DNA of 64,000 nt from Inonotus obliquus (lineage: Eukaryota; Basidiomycota; Agaricomycetes; Hymenochaetales; Hymenochaetaceae). The stretch lies in contig JAJHTX010000001.1 in the NCBI GenBank assembly GCA_032164295.1, positions 1,984,001 through 2,048,000 on the forward strand, given 5' to 3'. Of the stretch, positions 11,535 to 22,696 are shown piece by piece (position 1 is the stretch's first letter; the number at the start of each line of letters is the position of its first letter). Position numbers and translations under genes: made by a program. The notes below the pieces were generated by a model. It did not search any database. It was given only the letters and a program-made list of their open reading frames with translations, and was not told the origin of the DNA.

Positions 11535-12833
11535 TCACCGAATTCTGTTAAGCTGGAGAAATATTAGCAGGTGAGAAAGGCAGATGGGCAACTATTTACC
11601 TTGGCAGTGTTCAACTCAACCTTCATACCAAGCCTATCTGTCTTGTCCGTAACGCGCACGAGGCGTTGATTCTGGGTCTGGAGCTCCGAGCCCATGGACA
11701 GGCCCAATGCCTTGATACGCTTTGTAGCATCCAGTATTTCGTCTAAATTATCATCGATCTCGTTCTCCATTTCATCATCAGATTCTGTTGCTTCAAACTG
11801 GTACCTCTTCCTTTCCTCCTTGCGCATAGCTTGCTCAGTCGAGGTTAACTGGCGTTTACCATCGAGCCCGAATGTAGCACCCCTCCCAACTCGATTTTGG
11901 GATTCACGAATATCCTGCATTGCTAGCTCGCGCTCAGTTTGTTCTTCCTGGTACCTCATTTCGCGCTTGCGCTCTTGGGCCAAACGCTTAGCATCCTTGT
12001 TGAAGCTGATAGCCGGGATGAAAATAGATCTGTTGAGCTTCTTGATCTCATCTGCGTTGTCTTCAGCGCGAAGCGCGTGCCCCTTTGCAACATCTATGTG
12101 GCGCTCAGTCTCCGCGATTTTCTCTGTCCGTCAAGACGCATTAGAATGAGCGGTGGTTGTGAGCGACGAAAAATCTATGAAACAGATGTAGCGCACCTGA
12201 TTGCTCGCCAAGACGAAGTAAAGTCTGCCGACCAGTCTCTTCGGCTTCGCGGGCGATACGGAGTGCATTTCGCGTCGTCTGGACGGTGTCCTGCTTCAAG
12301 AACCTAGTCTGCTGAATGACCTCTTCGACGTCCTCTTCTCCCTCTTCACCAGGTACGGGCGGGGGGCGACGAGCAGGTCCATCATAGAATCGATCAGAAC
12401 GACCTTCACCTGGTGGAGCCGAACCGGCGAACAGCGCATTGCGGTCTGTATCAAGGTCGCGCTCGCCACGCTGGTAGGGGTCAGAAATGCCGCCAGTGAC
12501 CCCGTACTTATTACGGTTGCTGCTGTATCTGTCTTCAAGTTGTGCTCGTCTCGAGCCACCGTCGTAGCTTGTGTCAGAGAGTTGTCTACCATAATTAGGG
12601 CGATTCGGCTCTCCATAGTCCGTAACATCAGAGGGCTGCCTGTACGAGTTTCCATAGGCTCTAGGGTCGGACAGGTCGCCATCCCTGCTGGCAACATACG
12701 TACTCATAGGAGAGCGGTATGAGGGAGGCGCAGTTGATGTCGTCGTCGTCGAAGAGGGCGCTCGATTCAGAGAAGGCGGCGCTTCAACCGGGGGTATAAG
12801 AGGCTGATTCTTGTTTTTCTTGAACCACGACAT
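11535..12833 (-). CDS. SEC9: SNAP-25-type t-SNARE Sec9
   Basis: Plasma-membrane Qbc-SNARE that pairs with a syntaxin (Sso) and a synaptobrevin (Snc) in exocytosis and hyphal tip growth. The N-terminal 150 residues are Pro/Ser/Tyr/Asp-rich and disordered, as in yeast Sec9. The Qb SNARE helix begins at VEEVIQQTRFLKQDTVQTT and continues NALRIAREAEETGRQTLLRL. A central linker includes RLAQERKREMRYQEEQTE. The Qc helix includes ILDATKRIKALGLSMGSEL and LVRVTDKTDRLGMKVELN. A short final exon adds LNRIR before the stop at 11535. There is no cysteine cluster between the helices, so membrane attachment would be by partner binding, as in fungal Sec9 proteins rather than palmitoylated SNAP-25. Confidence 0.92.
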
Positions 12834-13000
12834 AGTAAGAGGTTACTTTGCAGCGTGAAAAGTTGTATGAGAGGAAAATGGTGGTTGCTAACAAGAGACG
12901 GTGATGGATGGACCGTGAGCACTGGACATAGCAATAGGCGATGCAAACGCGGTGTATTATGTAAACAATACAATGAGATACTGCAACCGTGCAAAATGCA

Positions 13001-15379
13001 TCACCTCTGCCTCCCTTTCTTCAGCTCCTGGCTTTTCTTTCCAACTATAGTGACCCCTTTTCCTGACTTCACGAGACTCTTCAGTGCGTGCTCTTTCTCC
13101 CTCTTGACTCCCCCTTTCCTCTTCGATTTCGCGAACTTGTCCACACTCTTCTCTAGTAGCTGACGTTGCTTCTTCCTCTTCTTCCGTTCTTTAGATCGTA
13201 ACGCTTGCTTCTCAGCCGAAGTGAGTTCGCTCTTGGAGCGTAGTTCGGAGGAACTGGGCGAGAATACTTCTTCGGGAGCAAGGACCGAAGCAGCAGACTT
13301 TGATGTGGGGAGTGCAGACTCGAGAGTAACTGCTGAAACATTGGATACAGTCGAAATAGTAGCCTTTGGCTGGAAACAAAAAAAAAACAGTCAGTCAGCA
13401 TTTAACTGGAGAATCCACTAAAATCATGCACGAACCTGCTTGGGTGTGAAGTGTGCATTGCAAAGAGCGTCCAGCTTGTAGCAAATACTTTCCCATTGTC
13501 TTTCAATCTCGTCATGTTCCTTCTTCAGCCGCGCATCCTTATCGTTCATCGGACCACCGTTTTGAGAAGCCAAGTACTCGTTTTCGTATATTTGAGCGAG
13601 TGATTCTTTGGATTTTGTGTCTTGGAGCTTAAATACTTGAGAGGGGAGGAATGGCTTGTCGTCAATTGGTCGCTTTCTGACTACGTCGTCAAAACGACCC
13701 TCGATGATCCGAGCTTTTATTCTAGTCTCCAAGTCTTGAACAACCTCATCGGTGATAATAGGTACGGCCTTGGTGAGGCGCTCGAATTCGAGATCTTCTT
13801 CTAATAAAGCATTTTGCGGTCTTGCCCTAGAGTTCACTTCACCCTTCAGCACCCATTCTTTTTCAGCGATGTTTTCTGATTCCAACTCCGAAATCTGCTT
13901 GCGAAGTTCCTCCATCCTAGCTTCGTGAGTAGACATGCCTGTGGCTCACGTTAATCATGGACTGCTAAATAGAACATAAGCTGGACGCACTAGATTTTAC
14001 TGCATCGGCACTGTCGTCGTCCGCAAGCAAGTCATCCTTCAGTCGTTTGACTGCTTCTCGTCCATGATCCAACTCAACAGGCTCGCCGTCCGAAAGAGGC
14101 TCAGACTCCTCCTCTCCCAAATCACTTCCGCTATCATCATCAGCGCCAGAGACTCTATCCCACCTGAGTTCATCGTCGTCACCGATTTTACTGAGGGCTT
14201 CTTTCATCCAGAAATCAACACTAGGTAACGGTAACCCCTTGCCTCTGGATTTTATCGTCTTGACTTTCACCTGTTCGTTGAAGCGTACCTTTGAGCGCCT
14301 CTCCGACGGGGTGGCTGAAGTATCAGCTTTCCGCTTCAGCGGTCGTGCTAATTTTGGAGGTGGATCAAAGAAATCTTTATAATACGCCTCTATGAATGCC
14401 AAAGGGGTGACGTCAGAAGGTATTGGCACGAAGCATACGAAACGCAAACGCACCCCCTCTTGTTTCGGAATCTTCATCATGCTCATCCAAAGGCGTGAAG
14501 AAGTCGACTTCGTCCTCTTCAGAGTCATCGACGTCCAGGCCTTTGCTTAGCGAACCGCGCGAAACCTTTTTTGCTTCTGCCTCTTCTATTTCGGCATTGA
14601 AGTCACCAAGGCGAAAGAATAAATCATCGAGTCCTGCATGACCCTTTCCCCGTCTTGTACGTACGGTTTCACGACCAGATGGACCTGCGTCAAGGTCCAT
14701 CCCATCGTCTTCATCCTCCATATCATCCTCCTTAAACGATGCATCACGAAGATCTGTAATCTTCTCTTCGAAATCTCCCTCCTCAGACGAATCGCTTTCA
14801 TCCTCGTCTTCCTCACTTTCCTCACTGGTCTGATCGATCTTAAGTCCATGCATCTTTGCTAGCTCATGAAGCTCATCAGAATCGAGCTCGTCAGAATCGT
14901 CCTCTTCATCCTCGAAGGTGGTCAACGTATCGCACACGTTCTTCGTCTTCAGCTCGAGTTGTGCCCAGATTTGTTCTTCATCCATTCCATCAACGAATAG
15001 TGCTGACAGTGGAGTTGCATTGAGAATAGCAGGGCTAATTTGAAGTGCTTTCTCTTTCACCTGTTTTGCGGTGCGGGATTGAGCGCGAGTTTGAGGCGCC
15101 CTCGTTGGTTTAAGAGACTCCAGTAAATCCTTTAGATGGGGTAGAGCGCGGGATTCTAGTCTTAAGGCTTTTCAATAATATTGGTGTGTTAGCACAATTG
15201 GACTCAAAGAAGAGACGCAACTCACTCATATCGAAAATGTACTTCGCTGCAGCCAATGCAGCATCCTGAATGTCTTTGTCACCGGATGCATATGCTTCAG
15301 GCTTGTCGTCAATCAAAGACGCTAAACGACCGAGTTCCGTAGGCAACTCTGTCTCTCCAGAGTCATTTGAGGTGGACAT
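13001..15379 (-). CDS. MPP10: U3 small nucleolar RNP protein Mpp10
   Basis: Component of the SSU processome needed for 18S rRNA processing, working with Imp3 and Imp4. The first exon (from 15379) gives MSTSNDSGETELPTELG. After an intron comes KEKALQISPAILNATPLSA, then LFVDGMDEEQIWAQLEL, a hallmark of the family. Several hundred residues of Asp/Glu/Ser-rich acidic stretches follow, then FFDPPPKLARPLKRKA. The conserved C-terminal half reads MEELRKQISELESENIAEK, WVLKGEVNSRARPQNALLE, DLEFERLTKAVPIITDEV and RPIDDKPFLPSQVFKLQD. The last exons are basic (QALRSKERKKRKKQRQLLE and a terminal ELKKGRQR). The stop is at 13001. Only 167 bp separates it from the SEC9 start, so the two minus-strand genes are tightly packed. 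Confidence 0.9.
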
Positions 15380-16102
15380 AGTGCCGTGTCTGAGGAGGTG
15401 AATGCCCTAATGAAGTCGAACAGTCGTGACCAGAAAGTGGAGAAATTTCTGGTCTAACAAACAAGCGCAAACAATTTGGTTCCGAAAGGCTGGCGTCCCA
15501 TTCACTCGCACTCGCCAATAGTCGGACCGAAGCCTTTGGAGTTCTCTTTCCTGTTCGCAAACATTCTCGCTGTAAAGACAAAGGTCGACAATGCACTGTT
15601 GTTCCAGAACTCGGCACGGCCTTTCAACGATAATCGGGAAAAAAATGAGGGAGCTAATCCATGGCCAATGCTCAGGAGGTCCAGGCTCTCGACTCGACAA
15701 CGACCGTCCACCGTGATGAGCAGCTTGAGGCTCACAGAGGAAATGGAAAATGGGCCTAACATGCGAACAACTTTGGACTGACCTCGCAACGTTGTTGTCT
15801 GCTTTGCCAAAGGCTGATTACCTTTTCAGGAAAAACAAGCTTTTGTTTTATTCTCGATTAGCGCCTTCCATGAAATCTATTTGTTCTTGTGGTAGAATAA
15901 GCAAAGACAATGAAGTGGCTGGCTCTGAAGACTATAAAACCTGGGATTACTTTCGCGGTTTCGCAAACAGTCTTTCGTGCTCTCCATTTCTTTCCTTTAT
16001 CTCCAAGTGTCTGGACGCTTACATTCCTTTTAATCTCAGAAGCCTAGAGCTCTCATCCCTCTTTTTTCAATCCATTTATTCCCGTCCGGACTAATTCAAG
16101 CA
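15380..16102. other. Intergenic region between divergent genes, with unassigned ORFs
   Basis: 723 bp upstream of both MPP10 (minus) and the SUR7-like gene (plus). On the minus strand two overlapping open frames of about 100 codons (15407-15700 and 15502-15810) could in principle be spliced, but neither resembles a known family and their codon usage is unremarkable. I treat the stretch as promoter and 5' UTR, with a small chance of an unrecognised short gene. Confidence 0.35.
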
Positions 16103-17044
16103 ATGATTGCTGGTCTATCGAAGGCCGTGACGCTCTACCTTGCCACCCTTCTCGCCTTGACGGCACTGTTTTTGTCCTACTTCGCTTTCTTGGCGCCGAC
16201 ATTGCTGTTGGAGGACAGAGTAGCTCTCCTATCCGTCACGCCGTCGACATCCTTACAAGACGACTCGTCATCAAGCGGTAAAGTTGATGGGCCGACTTTG
16301 CATATTGGACCACTAGGTAATGTGATAGCGTATCTCTTCTCAAGGAACCTTCCTAATTAACATAACTACCGCTAGGATCTTGTTCAAGGCCGAGGCGTGA
16401 CGAGGGATTCATCTGCACTGAGGCATCAGTTTCGCCTACATACGGTCTGTCTCTCTTTCTCCGTCGTTGTGTTGTTATTCCGAACTCACACCCTATGTCC
16501 AAATCAGATCTTTCGGTCTTGCCCTCTGAAGTACCGCTACTTTTAACTGCCCCGCCATCTTCTTCTCCTGGGTTTATCGCAACTTCGCTTGGTTTTTCCA
16601 CTGTCTTTGTCCTCCTTTTCTCCCTCATCTCTTTGCGGAGTAAATTGGGTCCAAAGTTGGGTCCTGCGCTGGACAAGCCGCTCCTTAATCGTGCCGTAGC
16701 GTGGCTCGGCTTGATAGGCTTCATGACTGGTGAGAAAACTTTTTTATATTAAAAAGTTCATTAGCATCTGACTCGTTATCATTAGGTCTGACGACTTTCC
16801 TGGTTGTCCGAATGTGGTTCGAAAAGGCCATTTCCGACTTCAACTCGGGAATCAAGGACCTAGGCGAGGATGGACCGGCGGTCGTTGCTTCAGCGGGAAA
16901 TGGGTTTACCAGTAAGTGTCCATCCTGACGTCGGTTGTGATTTTGCTTCTGATGAGACACCTAGTGGTTTGGGTTGCATACTCTTTCCTTGCCGTTCCCC
17001 TGGTGTGTTCGCTGGCAAAATTACATGTCACTGGAGGTAAATAA
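16103..17044 (+). CDS. SUR7/PalI-like four-span membrane protein
   Basis: 236 residues from five exons (16103-16316, 16376-16444, 16508-16729, 16786-16911, 16965-17044), all in phase 1 and all GT-AG. Membrane span 1 is near the N-terminus (LYLATLLALTALFLSYFAF). A roughly 70-residue loop with two cysteines (SCSRPRRDEGFIC) follows. Three more spans come next: GFIATSLGFSTVFVLLFSL, AVAWLGLIGFMTGLTTFLV and VWVAYSFLAVPLVCSLA. One N-terminal span, an extracellular Cys-containing loop and three clustered spans is the layout of the fungal SUR7/PalI (claudin-like) family, which sits in cortical eisosomes or in pH/cell-wall signalling. The assignment is by topology, not by a diagnostic motif, so the exact role is open. 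Confidence 0.65.
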
Positions 17045-17510
17045 GGACCATAAACTGAAAACTCGGCTGCCATTTGCTTGTACCGACGGACGTCATTTGG
17101 ATAGCTGCATACGTGTAGATATGTTACTTACATGGACTATTGACCATTCGGTTGTTCAGAGGAATAGTTTATCCGACTGTATTAATTTTGATGATATATT
17201 ACGTAACCCTATCATTGCCTTCTTATCACCACCATGAGCGAAGCAAAGGACCATTTCCAGCTCAGCACATCACATGCTGCAACTCTCCGCTGGTGCTGGT
17301 GGTGATTCGCAGATGTTATAACATCCAATCTACCTGTCTTTACGTATTCAGCAGCGACTTCAAGGAGGGCAACTGAATAGATTGCTTCCGACTTCTCGCC
17401 ATTGAACTTCCTACTGGAGCTATGGCGGCCCAGTGGACCCAAATAACTGTCGATGCTCTTCGTCCTGAGGTCATGCTCACTCCAGCAGCGCCCTTTGGAG
17501 CCCTTTTACC
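17045..17510. other. Intergenic, upstream of PL8
   Basis: Spacer between the SUR7-like stop and the PL8 start, both plus strand, so it should contain the PL8 promoter. Short ORFs on both strands (for example 17212-17442 minus) are not recognisable. Confidence 0.4.
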
Positions 17511-20500
17511 ATGAGGGTTAGCTCTGGTACCCATCTCATGAATGCCTTCTACGGTCTCTGTGGTTTGGCTCTTGTCCTACTGCCCCCTGTTGCTGGCCAG
17601 GAACGCGACTCGAATGTGACCAGCTTCGCCGTTGAGAGTCAATCTCGGCTTGATCGCACCGGCGCGACAGACCCGGGTTCTCTTGCGCAATTTGAAGGTG
17701 TACAATCGTTTACTCCAGATTCAACCAATTCTGTTCCTCCTCATGAAACGTCGCCTGGGTCATATTCCTTTCAACCGACGTTGACAACTTCTGGCTCAGA
17801 TGGCTTGCCAGCGTCTGATGCGACGCCCTCTGTAGCCGTGGTCATTGCTACACCTGACTTCACCTCTCGAAGTATTTCCACCGCCGATCCTTCTCAGTCC
17901 GAAAGCTCTGTCACCTCAACGTCCTCGATTCCGATCCAAAGCTCGGATTCACCATCCGGTGATATTAGCACCATCCTTACACGAAGGCTGGAGATAATTA
18001 TTGCATCTGCAACACAGGCAACAAGTATAGCAGCATGGTGCGTAGTGTTCTCGTTTTCACATAGCTCGTGTCCCGTATTTATCTCTTTTACCATGCAGGT
18101 TATCGACTCTCCAGAGGGATGGGAGCTGGCCGGACGTTGACTACACCACGGGCTGCGAGTTCGTCTCTTATACTATCCCGGGTGGAATACCTTGCTCAGA
18201 CTATCTCTCAAATAAAATAATAGTGCACAGCGCGCCAATTGGCCTGCTGGGAATCATTGGCAGCGGATATGTAAGGGAAGCTTATACTCCATCGTGATTA
18301 TTACTCCTAATGCGCTTAAACAGTAACGATGACGTCTGCTTTTCATGGTGGTCTCGAGGACGCAACTCAATGGGTCGGCGACTCTAACCTCCTTGAGGCT
18401 ATTTCTTTATCCATGGATTTCTGGTTTTCAAACGACATGGCAAATGACAATTGTGTTGATGCGGGTGGAAGCAATGCATGTCGTAAGTACATACAGAAGG
18501 GGTTTCTGTCATGCGCATACACTAAATACCGAATCACTAGCATGTGGTACACCCGGCTTCTGGAATACCAACTGGTTCTCCAATGTATGTGCTGTTCTGT
18601 GGTATGGAAAGCTGATACTTACTTCGAACGTTGCAGCTGCTTCTCATCCCTGACCGAGTCGCTAGATCGTGCCTTCTCGTTCACTCCACTCTCACCGCAA
18701 CGCAATTGGGCAACTGTACTCACATACCCAATAGAGCATATGCCACGTTTGAGCGCACCGTGATCGGTGTGAGTGCAACTTTACTTTTAGACTTGATCAT
18801 CGCTGACTGTGCCTTTAGCTAGGAACTTACACCGGTGCCAATACGCTTGATCTAGCTAGCATTGGGATCGATCTGGGTTTACTAACAGGAAACTTGTCGC
18901 TCATTGATGATGCCTACAGGAGAGTGCACGATGAAGTAGTCATTCAAGATGCCGCCTTTGCAGATGGAATAAGGCCAGACGGGAGTTTTGGGCAGCATGG
19001 TGGCCTGATCTACAATGGAAATTATGGGAAGGATTAGTGAGCGAGCCTTTCTAACAATATAGCAAATCAAGCCTGACTAATTGGGTAGCGCAAACGCCGT
19101 TTTCGAGCTAGAGATAGCCTCTGCCGGAACGGAATTCCAAGCGGATGAAACTTCTCGAACGGCTTTCGAAACACTGGTGGATGGTGACCAATGGATGATC
19201 CACCTGAACGTTGAGACGGGTGTGCTTCATTGGGACTTCGTGGGTGGCTTACTCTTTGATCCTCACTTGCACTATGGTCTCACAATAACCTCCATTTTCA
19301 GAGTGTACTCGGAAGATTCATTAGCTTTCCCGTCGCGGATAACCAGTAGGCAGTTCTTTTGGCCAGTTGTCACGGAGCTGATACCCAATATATCAGGGCT
19401 ACTGGAAGCATCAAAATAAATACAACGCAACTCTCGGTCCTTGGCGAGTTATGGAATTCAGCTTCCCTACTTGAGGTGTATGGGAAGTTAACCGAGAACT
19501 CAAGCACCGCAAACACTGGTGATATCGCCGGAAATCGCATATTTTATGCTAATGACTACTTGGTAAACCTCTTGGCTATGAATTTGCAGTACCAGTTCTG
19601 ACATTGATGGCCCATGAAATTTTCTATCTGAAGGTACATCGTGGTCCAGGTTATGTCTCCGCGCTCCGCATGTACTCAACTCGAACGAAGAATACGGAGT
19701 GTCTCAATTCGCAGAATCCATTAGGGTTTCACCTATCCGATGGTACACTTTATACCTATCTAACTGGCTCTGAGTACGAGGACATCGCCGCTTCATGGGA
19801 CTGGAACCTTATCCCCGGAATAACAGTCGATTACAACGCGACGCCTCTGAGCTGCGGTACCGCTGAAGTTATAGGTATTGAGTCGTTCGTGGGTGGTGCC
19901 AGTACTGGAAGTATTGGACTCGGTGCAATGCGTTACACAAACCCTCGCACAAGTTCAATAAGCTGGCAAAAGGCGTGGTTCTTCCTAGAGGGCGATGTTC
20001 AACACGTCATGATAAACAATCTCAGTTCCGCGACAAACTCACCAGTATACTCGGTCCTCGACCAGCGAAAACACACATCCGATTTAATTGTAGATGGTTT
20101 ATCTGTCGAGAGCGGGAACTTCTCGCACGCGTCGACCTTGTGGCACGGGAATGTTGGTTATACGTTCCCACCAAACTCGACGGCCTCCCTGAACATTGAC
20201 AGCGGGCCTCGAACGGGCGATTGGTCCGTGCTGGGTATATCGACCCAACCACCTACAACCGTCGACCTATTCTCAGCCTGGTTGACACATACAAATCTTG
20301 ATGCCAGTGTATCGTACACAATTTTTCCGGCCGTCGACTATAACGAATTCCTAGGCCGGGCGGCAACAACTTTGATCGTGGACGTCCAAAACGATGCGGA
20401 TGTTTCTGCCATACTAGACGTAGTTCATAAAACCGCCATGATTGTGTTTTGGGGAGCTGAGGGCGGCGAGGTGATCATCCCACCCCTCCTCCCCGATTAC

Positions 20501-20731
20501 GCACCAGTTTCTGTCTCTGCGAATACGGGCTTACTCGTAGTTCTGCAGATGGAGACCTGGAATCTGACTGTGTCTGACCCGACGCAGAATGTTGCTGAGG
20601 CAGAGGTTGCTTTGCAACTGGAGTCTGGCGAAGTTCCTGCGGGATGGAGTGGCGAAAGAACGAAGTCGGTATCCGTCACCTTACCTATTGGTGGTCTTGC
20701 GGGAAGCAGCGTCTCCGTTCCACTCTTCTAG
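17511..20731 (+). CDS. Polysaccharide lyase family 8 enzyme (hyaluronate/chondroitin/xanthan lyase type), secreted
   Basis: Signal peptide from the ATG at 17511 or, equally well, the in-frame ATG at 17538 (MNAFYGLCGLALVLLPPVAG). A Ser/Thr/Pro-rich linker of about 140 residues follows. The alpha/alpha toroid starts with WLSTLQRDGSWPDVDYTTGC, RANWPAGNHWQRI and TSAFHGGLEDATQWVG. NTNWFSN carries the catalytic Asn region, and RPDGSFGQHGGLIYNGNYG carries the catalytic His and Tyr. The beta-sandwich part includes GDQWMIHLN, RGPGYVSALRM, GFHLSDGTLYTYLTGSEYE, WDWNLIPGITVDYNATPL and SWQKAWFFLEGDVQH. About ten short introns can be placed without breaking the frame. PL8 enzymes cleave uronic-acid polysaccharides by beta-elimination; the substrate cannot be read from sequence. 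Intact. Confidence 0.85.
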
Positions 20732-20909
20732 TATACCATAGACCTGATTAAACGGACTATTCTTTTCTATCGGACTGAGGTATAGGACCTTCGCTCATCA
20801 GCATTTAGTAGGAGTGTGTTGTTGTCATTGAATATATTTTACGATGCGATTGCTATTGAAAACAAATCTCCTATGACAACATACACAACATGCTATAACT
20901 CCAACAAAA

Positions 20910-21814
20910 TCAGAAAGCAGCTTGACCTTGATAACCGTCGACAGGTTGTTCATAGCCAGCATCTTGCTGGTACACCGGTTCCTCCACAGGAGGTGGTGCG
21001 ACGACAGCGGCGGCTTCGCGGTTGTCTGAGGTTGGTTCCGCGACGATCTTGTCTACAGGCGGGTCCGCAATTTGGACGGAGTCGGGTAGAGGTTTCTTCG
21101 GGCCGATCTGACCCTCTGGATCCCATCCCTTCATACTGTGAGCGGATATGTGGTCAACAAATTGAATAGATTGTTGACCCAAAAAGACATACATTTTTAC
21201 TTTGATACCGAGCACACCCTGCTTGAGTAGGACATGGCGAACGGCATAGTCAACGTAGTCACGAGCAGGCTGTCCGGAGTGCACCATGAAACCATCGGTG
21301 AACTTCATCGATTTGGCACGAGCAGCACGGAGCTTTCCAGACACTACCACCTCACAACCCTTCGCGCCAGATTCCATGACGAAACGAAGGACACCATAGC
21401 ATGCACGACGGACCGCGAGACCACCAAGGAGCTTGTAACGAAGTGACTCGCACTGAGCTACGGCGGACAGACCTCGGTGCTGGACCTTCTCAGCGTACAG
21501 TTCGAGAGAGTTTTCTGCGTAATTGAAGCGCTTCTGGATGAGCGCGGTAAGCTCACGAATACGACGGCCTTTCTCTCCAAGGACTTCTTGAGTGTGAGTT
21601 GCACGTATAATAATCTACAAAACGGGCTTGGGGTTAGAAACTGTATGCTGCAGAAGTGGACATACGAGCGTACCTCAGTACGAGCGTGGGTAACTCGGAC
21701 ATCACAGCCAGAGTAGCCCTCCTCTGCGAGTTCGCGGGTGAAGAATTCGTTCAGTTCCGCGCGGAATACACCATCTGTGACGAACTTGCGCTTCTTGCTG
21801 GTTTGGGAGGCCAT
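20910..21814 (-). CDS. RPS3: 40S ribosomal protein uS3
   Basis: Small-subunit ribosomal protein at the mRNA entry channel. The start at 21814 gives [20 protein letters not shown]. The KH-domain part includes [20 protein letters not shown], joined over an intron to [20 protein letters not shown]. Then follow [57 protein letters not shown] and [18 protein letters not shown]. The acidic/Gln-rich C-terminal tail is normal for fungi. The second intron (21192-21136, 57 nt) is a multiple of three with no in-frame stop, so its retention would add 19 residues. The upstream spacer carries paired AGTCGACT palindromes. Confidence 0.96.
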
Positions 21815-22696
21815 TTCTGCATAATTTAGAGAGGATGGAAGAATCAGTAATCCATCCACTCCTTATCAGACCAATCCACCATATTCCACCTCTTTACACC
21901 ACTAAACATCCAACCAAGCTGCTCCTTTGCACGAATACAATGCTATTGCAAGGATAACAGTGAAATAGACTCACTTTGGTCAGGAACACGCAGTCGACTT
22001 TGGAGTCGACTTCAGCAGTCTGTTGAAGAGTTGACAAAATCAAGGCACGTGATGCGAAATATAATTTCGACTCAATTTTTTTTTCATTTACTTTTTTCAT
22101 TTACTCATGTTGCTTCTTCGTTGTCTGTCAATCGTCTGGTAAGTAATCTTTCTGCGACGCTTCCCTCCTCATTGCAAGCATAATGATGAGTGCCGTGAAG
22201 TTACGGCCTTTCCTGGCACCTCTTAGTCGAACTGTGACGATGGCGAGCTTTTGTTCCCCATCGTTTCATTGACATGAATGACTTTCTGATAATCCCTCTA
22301 CCATTCTCTCTCCGTTTCTTTGAATGTCTTTCCTTCGTACTGTCGCTGACTCACCTACTCTGCTCACAGGTCCCGACGATCAACTGATAAGGAGATGAAA
22401 ACAGCACATAGATGACAATAAGGAGATGAGGGCTTCTGATAGCTCTATACTATTATATTGACAATGTTAATTCTTTTCCCTACACAGGCGGATTGTACGG
22501 CATCCTGAGACTATCAGGGAGATGAATTGAGCGAAACGCATGGATGAATGGATGTTACTGTGTGAAAATAGGATATCTAGGTTCTGGTGGAGTTTGTACG
22601 AGTGCTGCATTTCAACTTCTTAGTATATATACGCCGGTGACTAATGTCAATCTCTATCTTTTTTTCTCCCATCCATTCAACACCACTCTTGCACCC
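21815..22696. promoter_or_regulatory. Divergent promoter region of uS3 and amidase
   Basis: 880 bp between divergently transcribed genes. Toward uS3 lie two perfect palindromes AGTCGACT at 21992-21999 and 22004-22011. Toward the amidase lie TGATAA (22385-22390), another GATA core at 22438-22441, a direct repeat ATAAGGAGATGA (22387-22398 and 22418-22429) and a TATA box at 22624-22631. No ORF of note is present before the amidase leader. Confidence 0.5.
22624..22631 (+). promoter_or_regulatory. TATA box of the amidase gene
   Basis: TATATATA lies 66 bp upstream of the amidase ATG (22697), followed by a CT-rich tract. The spacing suits a core promoter. Confidence 0.5.
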
